Source: Zingiber officinale
Lineage: Eukaryota > Streptophyta > Magnoliopsida > Zingiberales > Zingiberaceae
Direction of reading: 5' to 3'
Assembly: GCF_018446385.1 (NCBI RefSeq)
Contig: NC_055990.1
Span: 131,514,996 to 131,578,995 of the forward strand
DNA length: 64,000 bases
The translations under genes and the position numbers were made by a program. The notes under the pieces are model-generated. The model had not been told where the DNA came from and did no database searches. It saw nothing but the letters and a program-made list of their open reading frames with translations. Positions 12,875-23,786 of this stretch are shown here, piece after piece. Positions within the stretch are counted from its first letter, which is position 1. The number at the start of each line of letters is the position of its first letter.

Positions 12875-13346
12875 CTACCCCTTACGGATCCTAACTAGTT
12901 AGACCAAGATTTTGTACTAAGTTCAGTGGATAGGACTATTTGAAAAATCTCAAAGGCATGACTACTCTAATGATGTCTAGGTGACTCACCATCGCCTAGA
13001 AGTTTATCCAAAAAATATTTATTTGTTGAACTCAAAACTAAACTTGAATATAACACAAAGTTAAACTAAACTCTGAAATTGAACTTAATTCATCTCATAA
13101 AATCATAGGTTTCCCTGATTGAAAATATAGATCATGTGAGATGATTAAGGCAAAATATATAAAATTAAATTAAATTAAATTAAATTAACTTTGAATTAAA
13201 TTAAAATTAAATTTAGGTAAAATAAATAGATAAAGTTAAATTAAATTAAGTTAACTTAAACAATATGTTAAAACTTAAAATTAAATCTAAACCTTAAAAT
13301 TCGAATTCAACTTAATCTATCCAATTAATAAAGAAATTCCTGTTTG
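12875..13346 (+). mobile_element. Internal 3' fragment of an old copia element
   Basis: Positions about 12885-13140 are clearly homologous to 36600-36870 in the intact copia element (GGATCCTAAC, then a GGACTATTTG block, a GTGACTCACCAT block and TTATCCAAA). AT-rich AATTAAATTAAATT follows up to the LTR. The Tat LTR interrupts it on the left. No coding capacity. Confidence 0.75.
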
Positions 13347-14713
13347 TGTAGGAAGCACCATACGATCAAACCTGTATTTTGATAATAGCAAAGGATTCAA
13401 AAGTTAAGATATCTTGTTATCTAATAAGGTTGATTGAGCTTGCAAGAAAGTCCTAAGTTATCTTAGAAAAAAGTCCTAGTGGATTATAGGCAGGTGGAAA
13501 ACCCTAGGGGGAACTAACCTAGGTTCTAGGGGGGGTGAGGTAACCCTAGGTGATGAAAAGTCCTAACTGCGGTTAGGCAAGTGGAAAATCCTAGGGGGTG
13601 GTAACCCTAGGTCCTAGGAGGTGGTAACCCTAGGCGGAAATCTTGATGGGTCGAGTGCTTCGGGCAAAATCCTAGAGTCAGGGACTCTAAGTTTATCCTG
13701 GTGGTTGCAGACCGGGTGGAAGTCTAGACGGGTCATGGAGCAGACGTCCAACATGAAGACCAGAAGCCTTGGGTACTGAGAAAAAGTCCAGTCGGTCTGG
13801 AGGACCAGTCTGACAACAAGTAAACTCTCCTAAGAGGAGTAGGTGAGGGTGCGTTCCCCGGTGAGGGAACAGTAGGCGTTAGTTTGACCTAGGGTTTCCG
13901 GAGGTGAAATCCGAAGTCAGAACCGGACAGTCAGGAAACTATAACTTATTATTTCATATTTTATTGTGCTAACTCTATTTTATAGGATATCTTTTGGACT
14001 AACGCATCTTGCAGAGAGAGAAAAAGACTTAAAAGCCTCGGATGAACAGTTCCCGAGGCACCCTCCATGGAGCTTGGAAGCGCCTCGGGTGCCTTGGTTG
14101 AAAGCCTCGCACAGCAAGGCGCGAAGGTGCCTTCCAAGGAGATGGAAGGCGCCTTGAACGCAAGATGGAGGGTGCCCTCCATAGAGCTTGGAGGCGCCTT
14201 CGGTGGATAAGCGGCACAGGCAGGGGAGCTTATCGGCACCGTGGAAATGGGGATAGAACCTTGGCTGAAGGCACCCTCAATGGAGGTTGGAGACGCCCTC
14301 AATGGCTTACTTAAGCCTAGTTCGAGCATAGGCAAATTAACAATTAGAAATTTGCAAATCTTCTTCTGTGTGTTACTCAAAAGACATTCCGACAAAGTCA
14401 TAACACTGTTCCAACAACCTAAAGCTCAAATTCTAGATTTCTTAGTTGTTGGTATATTTTTACTACACTTAATTAACTATACTTTAATTTGTAATATTTC
14501 AGATTGATAATGAATTACCCAAAGTAAACACTCAACGAATGTCGGCCTTGGAGTAGCAGTCGTCACAGGCTTCGAACCAAGTAAAACCAACTTGTGTCAT
14601 TATTTTCTTTAATTGTTCTTATTCCGCTGCAATATACTCGATTCTTTTAGAACGAACGAATTAGCCAAGAGTAATATTCACCCCCCCCCCCCCTTGCACT
14701 TTTCGATCCTACA
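13347..14713 (+). mobile_element. Relic copia LTR (3' LTR, gag-only family or close relative)
   Basis: A 1367-bp LTR with terminal inverted repeat TGTAGGA...TCCTACA. Its order of blocks matches the LTR at 33434-34700: CCTAGG/AAGTCCTA-rich 5' part, GTTCCCCGGTGAGGGAACAG block, GGCGCC-like palindromes (14050-14300, decayed), poly-C tract before the end. It is more diverged than the other copies. It is preceded by internal sequence and not followed by a PBS, so it is the 3' LTR of a truncated element. Confidence 0.8.
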
Positions 14714-14773
14714 ATTCCTACCTTTTTTGTAGGAAACAAAGTGAATATTGGATAGTGGATATTCTAGACACAT
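14714..14773. other. Junction between copia relic and Tekay fragment
   Basis: Unassigned 60 bp. It holds a small perfect inverted repeat, TTCCTAC (14715-14721) and GTAGGAA (14729-14735). Homology to the Tekay gag begins at about 14774. Confidence 0.4.
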
Positions 14774-15010
14774 GACGGCTGGTGGTGGAACCTCAGTCAC
14801 CACTGGAGTCTCCACATTTACAGTTGGGGGAGTGGTAGGAACTGACTGCTGATTAGTCATCAGATTGAAAATCACTTATTACTGCTCTGCTACTTGTCTC
14901 TGGAGTTGAGCAACAACTTCAAAAAGATTAGTCTCAGTTGTTCTGGGCTCCTCATTCTCCTGAGCTCGGTTTTCAGTACGAGTGGTACGGGGACGCCCTC
15001 TTCTTGACAT
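14774..15010 (-). pseudogene. Tekay gag, N-terminal fragment (second partial internal region)
   Basis: Start ATG at 15010 (MSRRGRPRTTRTENRAQENE), the same as the gag at 21979. It has two consecutive stops (TAA TAA read as Q-to-stop) in VAEQ**VIFNLMTNQQ, one of which is shared with the other copy. It is cut off at 14774. With the PBS at 15227-15238 and the LTR at 15242 it forms the start of a second internal region in tandem with the main element. Confidence 0.8.
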
Positions 15011-15226
15011 CTCGTCATGCAGAGGGAAACTTAAAATCATAACTATACTTTATAGATATATCTTACTTAAGCATGATTCTTGACTTTAAACACATATGAG
15101 CAGGTACTTCTAAACATTTCTCTATACTATAAGCACTAAAGGAAAAGCATAAAAGAAAGTATAAATACATTCTTACTTGAAGACGGCAAGGCTGGTGCTG
15201 ATGTGTGATGCTGGAGAATAGGAACT

Positions 15227-15238
15227 GCTCTGATACCA
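15227..15238 (-). other. Primer binding site (tRNA-iMet) of the partial Tekay unit
   Basis: On the minus strand it reads TGGTATCAGAGC, the usual match to the initiator tRNA-Met 3' end, two bases inside the LTR end. Confidence 0.85.
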
Positions 15239-15241
15239 ACC

Positions 15242-18196
15242 TGTAACACCCACCCTTCTCATATACTACTCTCTAAGGGTGACCGTTACTTAACTACTAG
15301 AGATCCTTACTTAACTAGTATAGCAAACTGTACATTATTTTCTTTTCCAGAAAACTTAAAATTTCGGCAGAGTACTCATCTGCAGTACCGCAGGACTAAA
15401 ATACAATACAAATACTCCAAATCTGACATGCACATATAATTCATAATAACAGAACCATATGAAACTATATCTCAATGCAAACACACAAATATCTACTTAC
15501 TAAATAGAACTCATCTTAGCATGCGATCTAAAACAAGAATAATCCCCAAATGACATGGAATATAAAATACAATCTCAATAAATCTTATCCACTAAAACAC
15601 GGAAACTTAATAATGTCCCAAGTCTCTCTCATAGTCCTGGCAGCACACACATCATCGAACACCTCCTTGTCGCCTTCTTTTGCTATAGCTTTTCCTTTCC
15701 TTTATCTGCAGTAAGAGGAAATGCAAATTATAAGCGAATGCTTAGTAAACGCTGTCTAACTCACAAAAACTCGAATGTGCATGTATACGAGAAGAACTAG
15801 AAACTAAATGTTCTAAAATAAAACATATATAGCTGCTCATGTTAATCTAATAGCAAAGAAATCTAGAAATCTAAAATCGATACTGCTCATGCTTGCATCT
15901 ATAGCAAAGAAATAGCAATATAATTCAATACTGCTCATGCTCAAATCCATAGCATAGAAATGGAAATAAGATCCAATACTGCTCATGCTCAAACCTATAG
16001 CGACGAAATAGAAAAATGAAAGCTGATCATGCATATTCAATAGCAAAGGGAAAAGCTAGAAAAAGATACTGCTCGAGCTCTACTAATAGTAAAGTGGAAA
16101 AATCTGCTCATGCACAATAAAAATAGCAATTAAACTAAGGTTTGCATTGCTAAAAGGAACAAACAATTCTAACTTGCTGAACTTGGGAATAAAGAAGCTA
16201 ACTTGCTGAATTAAACTTCTATGACACTTGCTTTGCTAGTCCAAATACATATAGATTAATACTTTAAAATAATAATAAAGCTTCTCTGGGGCCCAGGCTT
16301 AGTACCAATGTGCGCTCCCTAATAGGGACTGTGGTAGCTAGTCATCAGTCCTACGAGGGTAAAGACATTGTCTTACCAGGGCCAAGACCTTGGAATTGGT
16401 CACCTGGATTTGTTTAACGACAACCTTGGAAGTCGGGTACTAGCCTCTTTAAAATAAAATACTTGTTATCTTTTAATATTCTTACAATAAAATGTCTTGG
16501 CATTCCTTTGAGCACTTGGTGTGCTACTTATCCCAATACTTAAAATTTAGGGATCCTATCAAGACCTTGGTCTTTTCTTACTTATAACTACTCATAATCC
16601 CCTGAAAAGGTGTTATAGAACACATAATTATTCCACTAAAATATGTGGCTGCACATCCTTGTTAAAATAGCAATGAAAACTAAAGAAACCAATATACTAC
16701 CCAACAATTCAAAACTAAACAATTTAAATTGAGTTTCATGGCAGCAAAGGAAACTCAAAATGCCACTTATTCTGCATGCTTTATACCACGGCAAGGAAGA
16801 CCAAAGTGCACTAGTAAGGAAACCAAAACATGATTATTCTTTTTGCTACAACAGAATTAAAAGGGACAGTTAAATCCTCTTAATATAGATAAGTCATTTA
16901 GCTCAAGCAAAAGAAATGTCATCTACTAAAATAATGCTGTACAGAAAATCCGAAGCAAGGAAAACAAAGCACACTAGCTACTCTTAGACTTCTAGCCATC
17001 CCAATGCTGAACAGAAAATTCGAAGCAAGGAAAACTAATTACTGAGCTATTAAAAACGTATCAACCATTTCTGCTCATAGCCCTAATCCATGAAACCAAC
17101 AGCATACACTTGATACACTTACACATTCTAAATTATTTCTAACAGGGCAAAGCATGTATGTACCTAGAAACAAGTTGTACCACTTCAATTGCCAACTAAA
17201 AACAAGGTAGGTTTTCTTGATAGATAAAAATCTGGAATCAAGTAAATCTTAAACCTCCTAAACTAGATGGTAGGTTTATTCCCTTGCTTTGAGGTTCACG
17301 GCAGCACTTCAAACACAACAACACTTCAAATTCGGAATTGAGTTCATGGCAGCAACCATCACAAACAACCCGAAACCACAGCTCTTCACCTGTTCAATGC
17401 CAGCTGCTCTATCTCAAAAGGAATAAAAATGCTCAACATACCTACCCTTTCATGTTCTTTCTTAGAGTCTCACGATAGCAACCCTAAACACAATCTCCAC
17501 AGCAAAATTCAAAAACTAGTTATCTAGAAATCCATCATTCTTCACGGCTTATTCCGAAAAACCAAAAGAAAAGAGAATAAAAGCTCGAAACTACTCTTAC
17601 CGCAGATGAGTAGCAACTTACAATGGTTTCTTGGACTCACAATCGGAGAAAGGAACTTCTAGGGTTCGGATAGCTCAAATCTCCAACCTCTCCTTGCGCC
17701 CACAGACTCTCCTCGACAAGAAGATCACCACCGCATGAAGAATCCCTCGGAGAACACCCTTGCCGGCCACCGGAGACGTTCCCTAGACTCTTCTCTATTT
17801 CCGCCCGAGCCGCCATCGTCACACGAGAGAGGTGAGGAGAGGGATTTGGTTAGGTCACGGAAATCAACTAAACTCTCCCTTAATAACTAATGTTTCTGTT
17901 ATCAACTACCCTTTAAATTATTTCTGACCTCTATTTGATTAGCAGCGCCCGCTTGAACACTTGGTCAGCCGAATTCACTTAAGAGTTGGCTCGGCCGGAG
18001 GTCGCGGGTTCGAATCTCGGCTTGGACATTATTTTTGTCGAAACTTCTTTCGTTTATTAAAAATACCAAACGACCTCAAAAAATTGCATAAAAATACTCT
18101 AAAATTTTCTAAAAATCTCTAGAATATTTCTATAGAATTTCTAAATAATAATAAGGAATTTTAGAACTTAAGACAAGGAAATTTTGGGTCGTTACA
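15242..18196 (-). mobile_element. Tekay/Del-type chromovirus LTR shared by two internal regions
   Basis: A 2955-bp LTR (minus-strand ends TGTAACGACC and GGGTGTTACA). It is the 3' LTR of the element to its right (polypurine tract GGTATGGGGGAT at 18197-18207) and the 5' LTR of the truncated unit to its left (PBS at 15227). It contains CATGCTC/GCTCATG-rich stretches, a GC-rich leader-like part around 17640-17830 and a B-box-like GGTTCGAATCTC at about 18008. Small ORFs in it are not credible genes. Confidence 0.85.
18008..18019 (+). other. Pol III B-box-like motif in the Tekay LTR
   Basis: GGTTCGAATCTC within TCGCGGGTTCGAATCTCGGC resembles the T-arm of a tRNA. The second LTR keeps the same motif near 32012. 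No complete tRNA cloverleaf can be built around it. Confidence 0.4.
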
Positions 18197-18231
18197 ATCC
18201 CCCATACCTTATAAAAAGTTCATCCTCGAAC

Positions 18232-19737
18232 TTAGAATAATTCTGGATACTTCTGTCTCATACTGTCCTCACACTCCCAAGTGACTTCCTCATGCTTCTG
18301 ATTCCGCCAGATGACCTTCACTAGTGGTATTTCTTTGTTCCTTAGTCTCTTAACTTCTCTGTCCACTATCTGTGTAGGTCTGCTCTCATAACTAAGATCC
18401 TCCTGAATCTGTACTGACTGAGGCTGAATCACTTGGCTAGGGTCGTGGATGCACTTCTTTAGCATAGACACATGAAATACCTTATGTATTGCTGACATGT
18501 CTTGTGGTAAGTCCAACTTGTATGCTACTTTCCCAATCCTTTCTGTGATCAGGTAGGGTCTTATATAGCGAGGACTTAACTTGCCATTCTTGTCAAATCT
18601 CATCACTCCCTTCATAGGAGCGACCTTGAGAAAAACTGAGTCCCCTACTTGGAACTCAAATGGCCTACGGCGTGTGTCAGCATAACTTTTCTGTCTACTC
18701 TGGGCAGTCTCAATCCTCTATCTGATCTTCTGGATAGCCTGTGCGGTTTCTTCTATCATCTCTGTCTAGATGCCCAACTCTATTTCCATTTCTTTTCTTT
18801 CACCTGCCTCTTGCCAGTAAATGGGTGATCTGCACTTCCTGCCATACAACGCCTCATATGGTGCCATCTTGATGGTGGCCTGATAGCCATTGTTGTAGGC
18901 AAACTCAGCTAAGTATAGATACTTGCACCAACTTCCCTTGAAATCTAGTGCATAAGCTCTAAGCATATCTTCTAAAATCTGATTTACTCGCTCTGTCTGT
19001 CCATCAGTCTGAGAATGGAAGGTTGTGCTGAACTTGAGTTTGGTGCCTAATGCATTCTGAACACACTCCCAAAAGTGAGAGGTGAAGCTCCCATCTCTAT
19101 CAGACACAATAGATTTTGGAACTCCATGAAGTCTGATCACTTCCTTAACATACAGTTGTGCCAACTGTTATATAGAATGGGACACCTTGATGGCTAGAAA
19201 ATGGGCAGACTTGATCAATCGGTCAACTATTACCCATATCGCATCATATCCATTTGTAGTTCTTGGAAGACCTGTTATAAAGTCCATGGATATTTCTTCC
19301 CACTTCCACTCTGGTATTGGGAGAGGCTGTAGAACTCCTCCTGGTCTCTGGTATTCTGCTTTGACTCTCTGGCATGTCAGGCAGGTACTAACATATTTTG
19401 CAACATCCCTCTTGAGTCCAGACCACTAGAATCTCTGCTTCAAATCTTGATACATCTTGGTGGAACCAGGATGCATAGAGTAGGGTGTACTATGAGCTTC
19501 TTCTAGAATCTTCTTTCTCAATTCCTCATCATTGGGAACATAGAGGCAGCTCCCCTGGTAAAGAACTCCACTGTCTGATACCCGAAATTCTGAATTTTCT
19601 TCTCTTTGTATCCCTTGCTTGATCTTCTGGATGTCTGGATCTTCACTTTGCTTTCTCTTTATATCCTCAAGCAAGGTTGACTCTAAGGCCAATGCAGAGA
19701 GTTGCTCAAAAATAACTTCAAGTCCGAAATCTGACAA
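18232..19737 (-). pseudogene. Tekay integrase with C-terminal chromodomain, degenerate
   Basis: The reading enters from RNase H. The HHCC zinc finger is visible (EEAHSTPYSMHPGSTKMY, then TCLTCQRVK), followed by the DDE core: ISMDFITGLP, SIVSDRDGSFTSHFW and GQTERVNQILEDMLRAYALD, so all three acidic residues remain. The C-terminus (QIVDREVKRLRNKEIPLVKV, then EEVTWECEDSMRQKYPELF-stop) is a chromodomain, which in chromoviruses targets insertion to heterochromatin. At least four in-frame stops break it (after QRF, HSI, ELGI and KIR), each explicable as TGG or CAG/CAA changed to a stop. Confidence 0.85.
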
Positions 19738-20439
19738 CTGCTTCTACAGTGGCAGGGCTAATGATAACAAAGACATCAAGAGTGCACTGGACTTTCTGCT
19801 TAGTGCATCTGCCACTTTGTTAGCTTTACCTGGGTGGTAAAGGATTTCACAGTCATAATCTTTAACCAACTCTAGCCACCTGCGCTGTCTCATGTTTAAA
19901 TCTTTCTAAATAAAGAAGTACTTTAAACTCTGATGGTCGGTGAAGATTCTGCACTGGACTCCATACAAGTAATGTCGTCAGAGTTTCAGTGCAAAGACCA
20001 CAGCTGCCAGCTCAAGATCATAAGTGGGGTAGTTCTTCTCGTAGTCTTTGAGTTGTCTGGAAGTATAAGCTATAACTCTCCCTTCTTGCATGAGTACAGC
20101 TCTGAGGCCCATCTTGGAGGCATCACTGTAGATGTCAAAACTCTTGTCACTCTCTGGAACAGTCAGAATAGGAGCACTGGTCAATTTCTTCTTCAATGCT
20201 TGGAAACTTTGCTCACATTTGTCTAACCATTCAAACTTCTTGTTCTTCCTGGTTAAGGCCGTTAGTGGAGAAGCTATCCTTGAAAAGTCCTCCACAAATT
20301 TCCTGTAGTACCCAGCTAAACCAAGGAAGCTTCTGATCTCCCTGACATTCTTGGGTTTACTCCAGTTGTCGACCGCTTCTATTTTGGCAGGATCCACTTG
20401 AATACCTTCTTTAGAAATAATGTGACCTAGAAACGCCAC
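19738..20439 (-). pseudogene. Tekay RNase H region, degenerate
   Basis: Continues pol after the reverse transcriptase: [37 protein letters not shown], then the RNase H core [35 protein letters not shown] and [13 protein letters not shown]. Stops follow at FALKL*RHYLYG (TGG to TGA), YFFI*KDLN and [27 protein letters not shown] marks the RNase H/connection end. Confidence 0.85.
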
Positions 20440-21155
20440 CTGCTCTAACTAGAACTCGCACTTTGAGAATTTAGCATAAAGCTACTTTTGCTGAAGGGTC
20501 TGCAGTACTATCCTCAAGTGTGTGTCATGCTCCTCTGGGGTTCTTGAATAAATCAGAATATCGTCGATGAACACGATGACAAATTTGTCAAGGTATTCTC
20601 TGAACACTCTGTTCATCAAGTCCATGAAGACTGCAGGTGCATTAGTCACACCAAAAGGCATGACTACGAACTCATAGTGTCCGTATCTGGTCCTGAAAGC
20701 TGTTCTGGGTATATCACTTTCCTTCACTTTCAACTGATGGTACCCAAAGCGTAGGTCTATCTTAGAGAACACTGTTGCCCCTCTCAATTGATCAAATAAG
20801 TCATCGATTCTGGGCAGTGGGTACTTGTTCTTGATTGCCACTTGATTCAGAGCCCTATAATCTATGCACATCCGCATAGATCCATCATTCTTCTTGACAA
20901 ACAACACAGGAGCTCCCCATGGTGAATGATTAGGGCGGATGAAGCCTTTGTCAAGCAACTCCTGAAGTTGTTCTTGTAGTTCTTTCAGCTCCGCTGGAGA
21001 CATTCGGTACGGAGCTTTGGAAATTGGACCGGTACCAGGAACCAACTCAATTTCAAACTCCACTTCTCTGTTAGGAGGTAGTACAGGTAACTCTTCAAGA
21101 AGTACCTCTGGATACTCACAAACTACCCGAACATCCTCCTGCTGTCTTGTCTTCT
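20440..21155 (-). pseudogene. Tekay reverse transcriptase
   Basis: Conserved gypsy [77 protein letters not shown] and the catalytic [14 protein letters not shown]. An uninterrupted ORF covers 20482-21063. Upstream it is fused in a different frame to gag at about 21155; downstream TAG codons replace CAG in QQK*LYAK and TGG in CEF*LEQ. The clade (Tekay/Del) is inferred from the RT/chromodomain style and the tRNA-iMet PBS. Confidence 0.88.
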
Positions 21156-21979
21156 ATCTTAACTGGCTTGAGTTGCATTTGTTGTACCTTGATGTTGTTC
21201 AAATAGTGCTCAGCGATTAATGCACTACTGACCAGCTCTTCACCAGTCTGTGGCCGGTGAGTTCCACTACCCACATTAAGTACTATTTCTGGCCTCGGCA
21301 TTCGGAGCATCAGTCTAACTCGTTCTTTCTCTGTACTTACTAGCTCTGGACAGAGACGAGCTAGTCTGTTGAATCTCTTTACTGCTTCTTCCACTGACAG
21401 GTCACCTTGGATGAATTCTAAAAACTCCTCATAATGCTTGGTGATCCGTTGGCGGAAAAATTCTTCGTAGAACTCTGTCTCGAAGTCAGTCCAGCTCATC
21501 CGGTTGACTGCTCTCTTGCTCTTAACTCTCTCCCACCACATACGAGCATCTCCAGATAGGCAGAAAGAGGCACACTCGACCTTCTCGACTTCTGGCCAGT
21601 CAAGAAGCTCCATGGTGCTCTCTAGTGTCTTGAACCAAGCTTGAGCATCCCAAGGCTCAGTCGTGCCTGAGAAGTTTTCTGGTTTCAGCTTCAGCCACTG
21701 GATGAGGTATGCTTCTTGCCTTCTAGGTGCTGTGGCAACTTCCAGGGCGGCTGGTGGAACCTCGGTCACCACTGGAGTCTCCACGTTTACAGTTGGGGGA
21801 GTGGTAGGAACTGACTGCTGATTAGTCATCAGATTGACAATCACTTATTGCTGCTCTGCTACTTGTCTCTGGAGTTGAGCAACAACTTCAAAAAGATTGG
21901 TCTCAGTTGTTCTGGGCTACTCGTTCTCCTGAGCTCGGTTCTCAGTACGAGTGGTACGGGGACACCCTCTTCTTGACAT
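21116..21979 (-). pseudogene. Tekay gag, truncated and joined to RT
   Basis: Start at 21979 (MSRRGCPRTTRTENRAQENE). Two stops occur early: TAG at 21917-21919 (E*P) and TAA at 21845-21847 (EQQ*VIVNLM). After the second, the capsid-like part is open to 21116 (PENFSGTTEPWDAQAWFKTL, ARMWWERVK, FETEFYEEFFRQRITKHYEE). The zinc knuckle and the whole protease are missing: the sequence passes directly, out of frame, into the region just before RT ([20 protein letters not shown]). Confidence 0.85.
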
Positions 21980-22196
21980 CTCGTCATGCAGAGGGAAAAC
22001 TTGAAATCATCACTATACTTTCTAGATATATCTTACTTAAGCATGGTTCTTGACTTTAAACACATATGAGTAGGTACTTCAAAACATTTCTCTATACTGC
22101 AAGCACTAAAGGAAAAGCATAAAAGAAAGTATAAATACATTCTTATTTGAAGATGGCAAGGCTGGTGCTGATGTGTGATGCTGGAGAATAGGAACT

Positions 22197-22208
22197 GCTC
22201 TGATACCA
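22197..22208 (-). other. Primer binding site (tRNA-iMet) of the main Tekay element
   Basis: Minus-strand TGGTATCAGAGC next to the LTR end at 22212; same as the PBS at 15227-15238. Confidence 0.85.
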
Positions 22209-23786
22209 ACCTGTAATGCCCACCCTTCTCATATATTACTCTCTAAGGGTGATCGTTACTTAACTACTATAGATCCTTACTTAACTAGTATAGCAAACTG
22301 TACATTATTTTCTTTTCCATAAAACTTAAAATTTCGGCAGAGTATCTGCAGTATCGCAGGACTAAAATACAATACAAATACTCCAAATCTGACATGCACA
22401 TATAATTCATAATAACAGAACCATATGAAACTATATCTCAATGCAAACACATAAATATCTACTTGTTGGATCGAGACGCGCTAGGGAGGGGGGCAGGGTG
22501 AATAGCGCTCGCGGCTATTTTGTTTTGATTATCGGAATCGTAAAAGTGTAAGAGTTAAAGCAGCAGAATAAACAGAAAACAATCACACGGAAAGACGCAG
22601 AGGATTTTACTTCGTTCGGAGCCTAGATCGACTCCTACTAGAAGGCCCGCGATCCTTGATCGCTTTGCATGGGCAACAACTATAAGCTCGATAAAAATGA
22701 TTACAAGATGAAGTACAATAGCTAACAATAAACAATTGAATTATACCGACGACAGTGAGAAAAACTGAAGTTTCGGAGCTCCGGGTCGTCGGGTGGTTGT
22801 CACAGCAGTTCGGGATCGTGTCGTTAGCAGCTGGTCGCAGAGAGATTACTTGGAATTGCTTGTTGTGAGCTGCTGGTCGAGATCCCTTATAAAGGGTGTT
22901 CAAGGCGCCTTTTACTGTTCACCAAGGCGCCTTGAATGAGCCGAGTCAGCCGCGGAGATAACGGCTGAACTGGTCGAACCTTATCAGGTTCAAGGCGCCT
23001 TCATCAAGCTGTCCAAGGCCCCTTCATCAAGCTGTCCAAGGCGCCTTGGCTTCCTTCAAGACGCCTCTAAGCTTGCTTCCCAGCCAGCTCAGGTTTTGCA
23101 CTCGAGGCGCCTCCAAGCTCCATGGAGGCGCCTCGGTACTGTTTATCCAAGGCTAATTTTGCACTTTGGTCCTTGCAAGATATGTTAAACACAAAAATAC
23201 CCTGCAGCACAAAGTTAGCTCATAACACATAAGTGATAGTATAAAAGTGAAAGTTTGACAGTCTCCGGACTGTCCGAGTCTGACTTCGGGTTTAATTCTG
23301 ACCGGAAATTCTAGGTCGACCCGACGCCTACTGTTCCCTCTACGGGAAACGCGTCCTCACCTACTCCACTCAGGAGATTTACATGATGCTAGTGCGATCC
23401 TCCAGATCGACTGGACTTTTGCTCGGTGCTCGATGCTTCCGGACTTTCTGCTGGACTTCCGCTTCCCGACTGGTCCAGTCTTTCACCTGGTTCACGACAC
23501 CAGGACTTTCCACCTAAGTTTACCCCTAGGACTTTTGCCTGAAGCACTCGACCCACTAAAACTTTCCGCATAGGGTTACCACCCCCTATGACCTAGGGTT
23601 ACCATCCCCTAGGGTTTTTACCTTGCCTAACCACAATTAGGGCTTTTGCCTAAGTACACTTAGGACTTTCCTGCAATCTCATTAAGACCGTTAGATCACC
23701 ACACATCTTAACTTTGAATCCTTTGCCATTATCAAAACTCAGGTCGATCGTCGGATGCTTCCCGCACCAACAATCTCCCCCTTTTT

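Noticed and set aside
15837-18000. Short ORFs in the Tekay LTRs (15837-16046, 17637-17822 and their equivalents near 29840 and 31641)
   Set aside because: They lie in LTR non-coding sequence, repeat in both LTRs and match no retroelement protein.
18001-18030. A tRNA gene
   Set aside because: Only the T-arm-like part is present; no acceptor stem or anticodon arm can be folded around it.
22607-22903. 98-aa ORFs in the copia LTRs (also 28379-28675)
   Set aside because: Their conservation follows from the LTR sequence being conserved; they span the TATA and leader region, not a protein gene.
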